From NCBI GenBank assembly GCA_002291955.1, contig DBBA01000119.1, forward strand, positions 1 to 20,970: a stretch of DNA of 20,970 bases. The letters are read 5' to 3'. This stretch comes from Rhodobacteraceae bacterium UBA996. GTDB taxonomy: Bacteria > Pseudomonadota > Alphaproteobacteria > Rhodobacterales > Rhodobacteraceae. The notes below the pieces were generated by a model that saw only the letters and a list, made by a program, of their open reading frames with translations, ran no database searches and had not been told where the DNA came from. This document shows positions 7,848 through 14,322 of this stretch, piece by piece; within the stretch, counting starts at the first letter, position 1; each line of letters opens with the position of its first letter. The translations under genes were made by a program, and so were the position numbers.

Positions 7848-9200
7848 ATGGCACGCAGGCTTTTCGGCACCGACGGCGTCCGGGGACGCGCGAATATCTA
7901 TCCGATGACAGCGGAAACCGCGTTGCGGCTGGGCGCCGCGGCGGGGCGCTACTTCCGCAAGGACGGATCGGCCGCGCACCGGGTGGTGATCGGCAAGGAC
8001 ACGCGCCTGTCGGGCTACATGTTCGAGACCGCGCTGACCGCGGGCTTCACGTCCACGGGGATGAACGTGCTCTTGCTCGGCCCCGTGCCGACCCCGGCCG
8101 TGGGGATGCTCACGGTGTCGATGCGGGCGGATGTGGGCGTGATGATCTCGGCCAGCCACAACCCGCACGAGGACAACGGGATCAAGTTCTTCGGCCCCGA
8201 CGGCTTCAAGCTGTCCGACGAGGCGGAAGCCGAGATCGAGGCGTTGATGGAGGCGGGCGTGGCCCCCGCGCAGGCTGACCGGATCGGGCGCGCCAAGCGC
8301 GTTGACGACGGCCGGTTCCGCTACATCGAACGGGTGAAGTCCACCCTGCCCCCGGGGCGGCGGCTGGACGGGCTGAAGGTGGTGGTCGATTGCGCGAACG
8401 GCGCCGCCTACAAGGCCGCGCCCGAGGCGCTGTGGGAACTCGGCGCCGAGGTGATCCCGGTGGGCACGTCCCCGAACGGCCTGAACATCAACGACGGCTG
8501 CGGGTCCACCGCGCCGGACCTCGCCGCGCGGACCGTGGTCGAACGCGGCGCGCATGTGGGCATCTGCCTCGATGGCGATGCCGACCGGGTGATCCTGATC
8601 GACGAGGCGGGGCGGATCCTGGACGGCGACCAGATCATGGGCCTGTTCGCCACCCGCTGGGCGGCGGCCGACCGGCTGGCCAGCCGCACGCTGGTGGCGA
8701 GCGTCATGTCGAACCTCGGGCTGGAACGGCACCTGGCCCGCCACGGGATCGCGCTGGAACGCGCGCCGGTGGGCGACCGCTACGTGGTGGAACGGATGCG
8801 CGCGGGCGGGTTCAACCTGGGTGGCGAACAGTCGGGCCACATCGTGATGACGGATTACGCCACCACCGGCGACGGGCTGATCGCCGGGCTCCAGTTCCTG
8901 GCCGCCATGGCCGAGGAAGGCCGCGCGGCGTCCGACCTGGGCGCGGGCTTCGACCGGGTGCCGCAGCTTCTGAAGAACGTGCGCTACAGTGCGGGCGCGG
9001 ACCCGCTGGCGGCACCGGCCGTCGCCGCCACGATCCGCGCCGCCGAGACGCGGCTGAACGGGACCGGGCGGCTTCTGATCCGCAAGTCGGGCACCGAGCC
9101 CCTGATCCGCGTGATGGCGGAATGCGAGGACCAGGCCCTGCTGGCCGAGGTGGTGGACGGGATCGTGGACGCGGTCGCGCGGGCGGCACAGGCGGCCTGA
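7848..9200 (+). CDS. glmM: Phosphoglucosamine mutase
   Basis: A 450-residue protein, close to the usual 445-450. GlmM converts glucosamine-6-phosphate to glucosamine-1-phosphate on the route to UDP-GlcNAc, feeding peptidoglycan and LPS synthesis in the cytoplasm. The N-terminus RRLFGTDGVRGRAN is diagnostic. The phosphoserine loop is ISASHNPHEDNGIKFFG with Ser103 as the residue to be phosphorylated. The metal-binding loop is DGDADR at 242-247, and the C-terminal phosphate-binding loop is RKSGTEPLIRVM. I chose ATG 7848 because the family begins immediately before RLFGTDG; the TTG at 7839 adds three residues with no support. It is transcribed alone or after the PPDK-like gene, and converges on the minus-strand kinase gene 16 bases beyond its stop. 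Confidence 0.96.
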   Translation: MARRLFGTDGVRGRANIYPMTAETALRLGAAAGRYFRKDGSAAHRVVIGKDTRLSGYMFETALTAGFTSTGMNVLLLGPVPTPAVGMLTVSMRADVGVMISASHNPHEDNGIKFFGPDGFKLSDEAEAEIEALMEAGVAPAQADRIGRAKRVDDGRFRYIERVKSTLPPGRRLDGLKVVVDCANGAAYKAAPEALWELGAEVIPVGTSPNGLNINDGCGSTAPDLAARTVVERGAHVGICLDGDADRVILIDEAGRILDGDQIMGLFATRWAAADRLASRTLVASVMSNLGLERHLARHGIALERAPVGDRYVVERMRAGGFNLGGEQSGHIVMTDYATTGDGLIAGLQFLAAMAEEGRAASDLGAGFDRVPQLLKNVRYSAGADPLAAPAVAATIRAAETRLNGTGRLLIRKSGTEPLIRVMAECEDQALLAEVVDGIVDAVARAAQAA

Positions 9201-9214
9201 GGCAGGCCCCCGCC

Positions 9215-9264
9215 CTTCATCCTGTTCCAAGTATCCCGGGGGGTCCGGGGGGCAGAGCCCCCCG
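9215..9264 (+). repeat. CTTCATCC-type gene-end repeat, copy 2 (glmM end)
   Basis: It starts CTTCATCCTGTTCC, then TATCCCGGGGGGTCC, then a perfect 7-bp hairpin: GGGGGGC (9247-9253), loop AGA, GCCCCCC (9257-9263). It begins 14 bases after the glmM stop in the glmM orientation. On the other strand it is read as the last codons and the stop of the small kinase gene. It sits exactly between convergent genes, where a hairpin could terminate glmM transcription. Confidence 0.75.
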
Positions 9265-9846
9265 CCCTGCCGCATCCAGGGACATCACCACCTGTTCGGC
9301 AAGGCTGTCGACCGGTCGCGTCCCGTCCAGGGCCAGCACCGGCATCGGCAGGCGTGACAGCCAGTCCTCGTGACCGCGGCGGGACCGGCCGTCGAAGGAC
9401 GGATCGTCATAGCAGGCCGCCCAGTCCAGAAAGCTTTCGTGGATCACATGCATGTCGCCGCCGGGCAGGATGCGGGACCCGAAACGCGCCGCCTCGCGGG
9501 CGCGCAGCCGCTCCAGCCGCAGGGGCGTGGGCGTATCCACGAAGACCGTCAGCTGCGCCGTACGGATCAGCTCGGTGCCCCAGCTGACCAGCGACCCGGC
9601 GATGACCCATCCTGTCGCGCCATCCAGCCACTGGCGGATCAGGGCGCGGCGCTCCTGCGGCAGGCGCCGCGCGGTATAGGGCGGGTCGGTCGGCAACCAG
9701 TAGGCGTCGTCGGTGTCCACCAGCGGCACGTCGAGGCGGGTCGCCAGCGCATGGCCCAGCGTCGTGACCCCCGCGCAGGCGGCGCCGGTGACGTGCACGC
9801 GCAGCGTCCCCCGGCCCGGACCGGGCCCCGTGCGGCTCGCGGTCAC
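9217..9846 (-). CDS. Small P-loop kinase (adenylate-kinase-like family)
   Basis: A 209-residue protein starting at GTG 9846, which overlaps the yciB stop as GTGA and so is probably translationally coupled. The beta-1/P-loop region reads VHVTGAACAGVTTLGHALA (17-35). This resembles a Walker A loop but has Val where the invariant Lys normally stands; relatives I recall carry GASGSGTTTL, also without Lys. LVDTDDAYWLPTDPPYT follows, then a lid-like segment LRAREAARFGSRI and FLDWAACYDDPSFDGRSRR. The substrate is unknown; a nucleotide- or small-molecule-kinase fold is inferred. The final residues, RGALPPGPPGILGTG, and the TGA stop are encoded by the intergenic repeat at 9215-9264, so the native C-terminus has been replaced or extended by that repeat. 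Confidence 0.8.
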   Translation of the reverse strand: MTASRTGPGPGRGTLRVHVTGAACAGVTTLGHALATRLDVPLVDTDDAYWLPTDPPYTARRLPQERRALIRQWLDGATGWVIAGSLVSWGTELIRTAQLTVFVDTPTPLRLERLRAREAARFGSRILPGGDMHVIHESFLDWAACYDDPSFDGRSRRGHEDWLSRLPMPVLALDGTRPVDSLAEQVVMSLDAAGRGALPPGPPGILGTG

Positions 9847-10469
9847 CCCTTCGGGCCCTCGGCGCTGTCCTCGATCATGTACTTCTGCAGGCCGATGATC
9901 TGGAGCCACAGGAACAGGAACAGCAGGATCGGAAAGCCGAAGGTCTCGACTGCGACCCAGGTCTCGGTGGACATGGTGCGCCAGACGACCTCGTTGCCCA
10001 CCGCGAGCGCCGCGAAGGCCGCCGTCACCCGGCGGGTCAGGATCATCCAGCCCTGCCGCTGCATCGGGATCAACTCGCCGATGACGTATTCGAGCCAGGA
10101 CCGCCCGATCAGAAGCCCGGTGCCGAGGATCGCCGCGAAGAGGCCATAGACGATGGTGGTCTTGATCTTGAAGAAGCGTTCGTCGTTGAACCAGACGGTC
10201 AGCCCGCCAAACACGATGACGAGGACCGCGGTCAGCACCTGCATCCGGCTGACCTTGCCCGACAGCCACCACAGCGCCAGGATCGACGCGAGCAATACCG
10301 GCACGAAGCCCGCCGTCACCACGATGAAGCCGGAATAGTCCGTGCCACTAAGGGTGAAGGTCTCGTCCTTGAGCCAGGTATAGACCGCGAAGAAGCCAAG
10401 GGCCGGGCCAAGCTCCAGCACGTTCTTCACCACCGGATTGACCTGCCGCCCCGCCATGCGTCCCGCCAT
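9843..10469 (-). CDS. yciB: YciB/IspZ-type inner membrane septation protein
   Basis: A 208-residue, strongly hydrophobic protein with about five membrane segments. The family signature is visible as LELGPALGFFAVYTW (19-33) and, later, LIGRSWLEYVIGELIPM. In enterobacteria YciB acts in envelope maintenance and septation; the precise molecular role is not settled. ATG at 10469 and at 10457 are both possible. I chose 10469 because a G-rich stretch (GGGGGG) lies just upstream; the shorter form would start MAGRQVNP. It follows the EamA gene by 12 bases and overlaps the kinase start, so it lies inside a minus-strand operon. Confidence 0.92.
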   Translation of the reverse strand: MAGRMAGRQVNPVVKNVLELGPALGFFAVYTWLKDETFTLSGTDYSGFIVVTAGFVPVLLASILALWWLSGKVSRMQVLTAVLVIVFGGLTVWFNDERFFKIKTTIVYGLFAAILGTGLLIGRSWLEYVIGELIPMQRQGWMILTRRVTAAFAALAVGNEVVWRTMSTETWVAVETFGFPILLFLFLWLQIIGLQKYMIEDSAEGPKG

Positions 10470-10481
10470 GCGCCCCCCGTG

Positions 10482-11387
10482 TCAGCTGCCCGCCTGAACT
10501 ATCACAGCGCCCGCCGCGATCAACGCCATCAGGGCCGCGCGGGCGCGTCCGACGCGCTCGCCCAGCAGCGTCCAGCCAAGAAGTGCCGCAAAAACGGTCG
10601 AGGTCTCGCGCAGCACGGCGGCCTGGCCGACCTTGTCGAGCCGGGTGGCCAGCATCACGCCGCCGAAGCTGACGAAGGCGACGAGCGCCCCGCCCGCGCC
10701 CTTGAGCGCGAGAAGCCGCCAGCCCTCGGGCAGGCCGGTGCGGCGCAGGCGGACGGCCGCCATCAGCGGGAAGTCGAGGGCCGTCAGCAGGAAGAACCAG
10801 GCGAGGAAGGTGAACGGGTCGGGCGTCGCACGGATACCCGCGGCATCCCAGGCGGTATAGCCCGCGACCAGCACCCCTGCGCCGACCGCCCAGGCGAGCC
10901 CGAGCGCCAGCCCCTGCCGGTCGATCCCGGGGCTGGTGCGCAGGTTCAGGACCGACAGCGACAGGATCGCCCCCGACAACAGCAGCACACCGGCCCATTG
11001 CAGGGGCGTGTAGGCTTCCGCGAACAGGATCGCCGCGGCCGCCATGGTGACCAGGGGCCCGGTGCCGCGGATCACCGGATAGACGACCGTGTAGGCGGCG
11101 CGGTCATAGGCGCGGGCGACGGCGACCTTGTAGGCCAGGTGGATGACCACCGCGCCCGCCAGCCAGCCCCAGGCCGCGCCCGTGGGCCAGCGCACCACGA
11201 ACAGCGCGACCGGCGCCGCGAAGAGCGCGATGTGGACATCGATGGCCGCGCGGGTGATCCAGGGGTCCCAGCGCCCCTTCTGCAAGGCGCCGAACAGGGC
11301 GTGGGCGAAGGCTGAGGTCAGGGCGAGGAGCGTGGCGAGCCGCGCGCCCTCGGGTGTGCCGGCGAGGGCGACGAGCGTCTCGCCCAT
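10482..11387 (-). CDS. EamA/DMT family transporter
   Basis: A 301-residue integral membrane protein with about ten hydrophobic segments in two repeated halves, the drug/metabolite transporter (EamA) fold. Recognisable stretches are LTSAFAHALFGALQKGRWDP near the start, YTVVYPVIRGTGPLVTM (repeat 1 end) and LRETSTVFAALLGWTLLGER (repeat 2 end). These proteins usually export amino acids or other small metabolites across the inner membrane; the substrate is not evident. The gene starts 159 bases after the ftsY stop, separated by a copy of the CTTCATCC repeat, and leads directly into yciB. In relatives I recall the same ftsY, EamA, yciB order. Confidence 0.9.
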   Translation of the reverse strand: MGETLVALAGTPEGARLATLLALTSAFAHALFGALQKGRWDPWITRAAIDVHIALFAAPVALFVVRWPTGAAWGWLAGAVVIHLAYKVAVARAYDRAAYTVVYPVIRGTGPLVTMAAAAILFAEAYTPLQWAGVLLLSGAILSLSVLNLRTSPGIDRQGLALGLAWAVGAGVLVAGYTAWDAAGIRATPDPFTFLAWFFLLTALDFPLMAAVRLRRTGLPEGWRLLALKGAGGALVAFVSFGGVMLATRLDKVGQAAVLRETSTVFAALLGWTLLGERVGRARAALMALIAAGAVIVQAGS

Positions 11388-11400
11388 CAGGCGGCCACGG

Positions 11401-11454
11401 ACGGGGAGGCGCTGCCTCCCCGGACCCCTCCGGGGTATTTGGGCAAGGATGAAG
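11401..11454 (-). repeat. CTTCATCC-type gene-end repeat, copy 3 (ftsY end)
   Basis: Read on the minus strand it runs CTTCATCCTTGCCCAAATAC, CCCGGAGGGGTCCG, then a perfect 9-bp hairpin formed by 11402-11410 and 11414-11422 around a 3-base loop. It lies 92 bases after the ftsY stop and in the same orientation as ftsY, matching the placement of the other two copies relative to their upstream genes. It separates ftsY from the EamA gene. Confidence 0.75.
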
Positions 11455-11546
11455 GCAAGGTGCAGGACAAGCCGACTTAACCTGGAACGGGGCGCTTCCG
11501 GACGGTGGGGTTCAGAGAGGCGATCCGGGGTGGGGTACGGGCGGGA

Positions 11547-12575
11547 TCAGTCGGCCGTGCCGGTCAGGGCGCGCGCGAAGTCCTGCGGGTCGAAGGGAGC
11601 GAGGTCGTCGATCTGCTCGCCCACGCCGATGGCATGGATCGGCAGGCCGAAGCGGTCGGCCAGCGCCACAAGGACCCCGCCCTTGGCGGTACCGTCGAGC
11701 TTGGTCATGATCAGGCCGGTGACATCGGCCATCTTGCGGAAGGTGTCCACCTGCCCGAGTGCGTTCTGCCCTGTGGTGGCATCCAGCACGAGGAGCGTGT
11801 TGTGCGGGGCGGTCGGGTCCTTCTTGCGAAGGACGCGGACGATCTTGGCCAGTTCCTCCATCAGGTCGGCGCGGTTCTGCAGGCGGCCCGCGGTGTCGAT
11901 CAGGAGGAGGTCGGCGCCGTCGGCTTCGGCCCGGGTGAGCGCCTCGAAGGCGAGGCTGGCGGGGTCGGTGCCCTGGGGCGCGGTCAGGACGGGGACGCCC
12001 GCGCGGGTGCCCCAGACCTGGAGCTGTTCCACTGCCGCCGCGCGGAACGTGTCGCCCGCGGCGATGACCACCGACTTTCCGGCGGCGCGGAACTGGGACG
12101 CAAGCTTGCCGATGGTCGTGGTCTTGCCCGATCCGTTGACGCCGACGACCAGCACCACCTGCGGGCGCTTCGGGTAGATCGGCAGCGGTTTGGCCACGGT
12201 GTCCATGATCCGCGCGACTTCGGCCGCGAGCAGGGCCTTGACCTCGGGTCCCGACAGGCGCTGACCCATGCGGCCCTGGGCGATGTTGGCGGCCACGCGG
12301 GCCGCCGTGTCCACGCCCATGTCGGACCGGATCAGCAGGTCCTCGAGGTCGGCCAGCATGGCGTCGTCCAGCGTCCGGCGGGGTTCGTCCGCGGCCGGTG
12401 CGCCGAACAGGCGGCCGAGGAGGCCGGGGCGCGCGGGTCCCGGGGTCGGAGCCGTGGCGGGTTCCGGGGCGGCCGGTTCAGGGGCGGGGTCGCTGGCGAC
12501 AAGGTCCTGCACGCCCTCGTCGAGTTTCGAGGAGGACTTGAACAGCCGCTCGCGCAGTTTCGACAGGAATGCCAT
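11547..12575 (-). CDS. ftsY: Signal recognition particle receptor FtsY
   Basis: A 342-residue SRP receptor GTPase that docks ribosome-nascent chain-SRP complexes at the inner membrane. I chose ATG 12575 because GGGAGG lies 5 bases upstream; the frame is open 33 codons further but without a ribosome-binding site. The N-terminus MAFLSKLRERLFKSSSKL is an amphipathic, basic, membrane-targeting helix, followed by a short Pro/Ala/Glu-rich linker (about 28-50), much shorter than the acidic A domain of E. coli FtsY. The NG domain then shows the P-loop GVNGSGKTTT (145-154), GDTFRAAAVEQL, DTAGR (227-231) and TKLD (291-294), with the closing GVGEQIDDLAPFDP. It lies 55 bases downstream of the VCBS gene. 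Confidence 0.97.
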   Translation of the reverse strand: MAFLSKLRERLFKSSSKLDEGVQDLVASDPAPEPAAPEPATAPTPGPARPGLLGRLFGAPAADEPRRTLDDAMLADLEDLLIRSDMGVDTAARVAANIAQGRMGQRLSGPEVKALLAAEVARIMDTVAKPLPIYPKRPQVVLVVGVNGSGKTTTIGKLASQFRAAGKSVVIAAGDTFRAAAVEQLQVWGTRAGVPVLTAPQGTDPASLAFEALTRAEADGADLLLIDTAGRLQNRADLMEELAKIVRVLRKKDPTAPHNTLLVLDATTGQNALGQVDTFRKMADVTGLIMTKLDGTAKGGVLVALADRFGLPIHAIGVGEQIDDLAPFDPQDFARALTGTAD

Positions 12576-12630
12576 CGGGACCTCCCGGGGTTCGTCCGTG
12601 CGTATCGCGCGGGGGCGGGAAGGGAAAGGG

Positions 12631-13374
12631 TCAGCGGGCGCAGGCGAGTGCGGCGTCGAGCGCGCCGGGGTCAAGGGCGCCTGCGTCGCGGGCGGACAGA
12701 GCGCCTTCGTCGAAGGCCGCGATCCTGACGCGGGTCCAGTCGGCGCTGGCCAGCACCAGTTCCGGCCCCTGCCCGCAGTCGCGCAGGCCGCCCGCGATGG
12801 TTTCCTCGCCGATGCGGTGGTTGGTGAGGTCCGGCAGGCGGGCCTTCACCGTCAGTCCGCCGGGGGCGAACGTCCAGACGACAAGCTCGCGCCGCAGGTG
12901 CGGGCGGTCGATCAGGGCGATGTCGGTGACCCCGTCGCGGTCGAGGTCGGCAATGGCCACGGGGGCCAGCCAGCGGAAGGGCTGGCCGATGTGGGGCGTG
13001 GCGTGGGCCTTGACCACCTGGCCGCCGCGCAGCGCGTAGATGGCCAGTTGCGCGCCCTGCGCGGGGTCGGTCTGGACCACCACCACGTCGGGCTGCCCGT
13101 CGCCGTCGGCATCCGTCATGCGGGGCGCGATATCCTCGAACACATGGGTGGGTTTGGGACTGTCGGGCAGGTGGACGCGGTGCGTCCGGCCCCGGTCATC
13201 CCGCAGCTCGAGTGTCAGGGCAGGCAGGATGCGCCCCATGATCCCGTGCGCATAGACGTCGGCCCGGTCGGCGAAGCGGACGGCGGTCAGGCCGGGACCG
13301 GGATGGGTGACCCACGGCTCCTGCGCGGCGGCCGGTGCCGCCAGCAGGGCCAGCAGGACACCCGCGCGGATCAG
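12631..13374 (-). CDS. Exported FG-GAP/VCBS-repeat protein, inferred CTG start
   Basis: A protein of about 247 residues. From CTG 13374 it reads MIRAGVLLALLAAPAAAQ, a convincing signal peptide cleaved after AAA. The mature part carries two Asp-rich calcium-loop-like motifs, DADGDGQPDVVVV and DLDRDGVTDIALID, typical of FG-GAP/VCBS beta-propeller repeats, plus LTNHRIGEETIAGGLRDC, which I recall from Rhodobacterales homologues. There is no ATG, GTG or TTG in this frame between the ferredoxin stop and the ATG at 13239, and that ATG would delete the signal peptide and the first strand. The CTG overlaps the ferredoxin TGA (CTGA), as coupled genes normally do with ATGA. The shortest defensible form is 12631-13239 (202 residues). 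Function unknown; probably periplasmic. Confidence 0.72.
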   Translation of the reverse strand: MIRAGVLLALLAAPAAAQEPWVTHPGPGLTAVRFADRADVYAHGIMGRILPALTLELRDDRGRTHRVHLPDSPKPTHVFEDIAPRMTDADGDGQPDVVVVQTDPAQGAQLAIYALRGGQVVKAHATPHIGQPFRWLAPVAIADLDRDGVTDIALIDRPHLRRELVVWTFAPGGLTVKARLPDLTNHRIGEETIAGGLRDCGQGPELVLASADWTRVRIAAFDEGALSARDAGALDPGALDAALACAR

Positions 13375-13694
13375 ATCTGCTTTTCCGGGATCTGCACCAC
13401 GAGACCGTCGAGTGCCGCCGTCACCTTCAGCTGGCAGGTCAGGCGCGACCGGACCGGGTCGGGGTTCCAGGCGAAGTCGAGCATGTCTTCCTCCATGCTC
13501 TCCTTGTGGGGCAGCTTCGCGACCCAGTCGGGGTGGACATAGACATGGCAGGTGGAGCAGGCACAGGCGCCACCGCAGTCGGCCTCGATCCCCGGAATGC
13601 CGTTGTCGCGGGCGCCTTCCATCACGGTCAGGCCGCTCGGCACGTCCACCGTGTGGGATTTGCCGCCGTGTTCGATGTAGGTGATCTTGGCCAT
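13371..13694 (-). CDS. [2Fe-2S] ferredoxin, adrenodoxin type
   Basis: A 107-residue ferredoxin. The cluster ligands fit the adrenodoxin/Isc-ferredoxin spacing C-x5-C-x2-C-x37-C: Cys40, Cys46, Cys49 and Cys87, with an extra Cys44 in the loop (CGGACACSTCHVYV). Such proteins pass single electrons to cytochromes P450 or to iron-sulfur assembly. No ferredoxin reductase, P450 or isc/hsc gene is next to it, so the partner is unknown. I chose ATG 13694 because MAKITYIEHGGKSHTVDV is the expected start of the beta-grasp fold; the frame is open upstream but into the divergent gene. The stop TGA overlaps the inferred CTG start of the VCBS gene. A 21-base near-palindrome lies 17 bases upstream. Confidence 0.93.
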   Translation of the reverse strand: MAKITYIEHGGKSHTVDVPSGLTVMEGARDNGIPGIEADCGGACACSTCHVYVHPDWVAKLPHKESMEEDMLDFAWNPDPVRSRLTCQLKVTAALDGLVVQIPEKQI

Positions 13695-13710
13695 GCGGGA
13701 TGTGCTCTGC

Positions 13711-13731
13711 GAAGTCGTTCCGGAAGACTTC
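13711..13731. promoter_or_regulatory. Near-palindrome upstream of ferredoxin gene
   Basis: GAAGTC-G-TTCCGGAA-GACTTC is a dyad centred on TTCC/GGAA with 10 matching positions per arm and one extra base on the left. It lies between the divergent ferredoxin (start 13694) and DnaE2-like (13836) genes, 17 bases from the ferredoxin start codon. It could be a regulator operator or an mRNA hairpin in the ferredoxin leader. Confidence 0.4.
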
Positions 13732-13818
13732 CTAACGAAGCGGACGGGTCTGTGCCAGTGCTTTCGCACCTGCGGCAAACGGGCGGACGGAGGTCGGCGC
13801 TGGACTTGCACGGGGAAT

Positions 13819-13833
13819 GTTCCATATATGTTC
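13819..13833 (+). promoter_or_regulatory. LexA (SOS) box GTTC-N7-GTTC
   Basis: The sequence GTTCCATATATGTTC is a perfect GTTC-N7-GTTC direct repeat, the LexA operator described for Rhodobacter and other alphaproteobacteria. Its AT-rich centre stands out in a GC-rich region. TTGCAC at 13806-13811 could serve as a -35 with TATGTT (13827-13832, spacer 15) as a -10, in which case LexA would cover the -10. The operator ends 2 bases before the ATG of the DnaE2-like fragment. Confidence 0.8.
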
Positions 13834-13835
13834 CC

Positions 13836-14273
13836 ATGCCTGCCCGTCCCCCTTCGCCTGACCGGTTGCCCCCCCTGTCCGCGGCCCCGCCGCGACCTGA
13901 TGTTCCCTGCTGGCCGCGTCCGCCTGCCTCGGTGCCCGCAGGATGGCTGGCGCAGGTACCGCATGGCGCGCGGGTGGCGGTGACGGGACTGGTGCTGGTG
14001 CGGCAGCGCCCCGGCACGGCCAAGGGCGTGATCTTCCTGACGCTGGAAGACGAGACGGGAGTGGTCAACGTGATCGTCTGGCGCGCGATGTACGAGACGT
14101 TCCGCCGGGCGGTGATCGCGGGCCGGATGCTGCGCGTGACGGGCAAGTTGCAGCGCGAGGGTGGCGTGACCCATGTGATCGCAGACGTGATCGAGGACCT
14201 GTCGGCGATGCTGGACGACCTGCTCGACCCCGCGTTCCGCCACGACATCTGCCGGGCAGGCGACCAGCCCTGA
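13836..14273 (+). CDS. Orphan DnaE2 C-terminal OB-domain protein
   Basis: At most 145 residues. From about residue 36 it matches the C-terminal OB-fold domain of the error-prone polymerase DnaE2: VPHGARVAVTGLVLVRQRPG (41-60), then GVIFLTLEDETGVVNVIVW and MLRVTGKLQREGGVTHVIAD. Full-length DnaE2 is about 1,000-1,100 residues; the PHP, palm, fingers and thumb parts are absent, and the upstream DNA is the ferredoxin promoter region. Residues 1-35 are proline-rich and unlike DnaE2. The LexA box directly upstream points to DNA-damage induction, as for the imuA-imuB-dnaE2 cassette. The ATG at 13836 has no ribosome-binding site; GTG 13932 is an alternative that starts at the conserved part. It may be a functional single-stranded-DNA-binding or accessory protein, or the remnant of a deleted cassette. 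Confidence 0.75.
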   Translation: MPARPPSPDRLPPLSAAPPRPDVPCWPRPPASVPAGWLAQVPHGARVAVTGLVLVRQRPGTAKGVIFLTLEDETGVVNVIVWRAMYETFRRAVIAGRMLRVTGKLQREGGVTHVIADVIEDLSAMLDDLLDPAFRHDICRAGDQP

Positions 14274-14322
14274 GCGCCGGTCATGCCGCCGCGCAGCGTT
14301 CCCCCGCAAGCGCCGGGTCACC

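Noticed and set aside
5137..7854. A 905-codon open frame on the minus strand opposite the PPDK-like gene
   Set aside because: Its translation is rich in Arg, His, Gly and Pro with no recognisable domain, and the plus strand encodes a clear conserved protein. Long antisense frames are normal at this GC content.
13372..13694. Ferredoxin extended upstream to about 14321
   Set aside because: The extra N-terminal residues have no ferredoxin similarity and run antisense through the DnaE2-like gene and its LexA box; ATG 13694 gives the standard 107-residue protein.
13717..13731. A second, imperfect LexA-like box (GTTC-N7-CTTC) near the ferredoxin start
   Set aside because: It matches 7 of 8 positions but is fully explained by the near-palindrome at 13711-13731; one mismatch in a key half-site makes LexA control of the ferredoxin gene unsupported.
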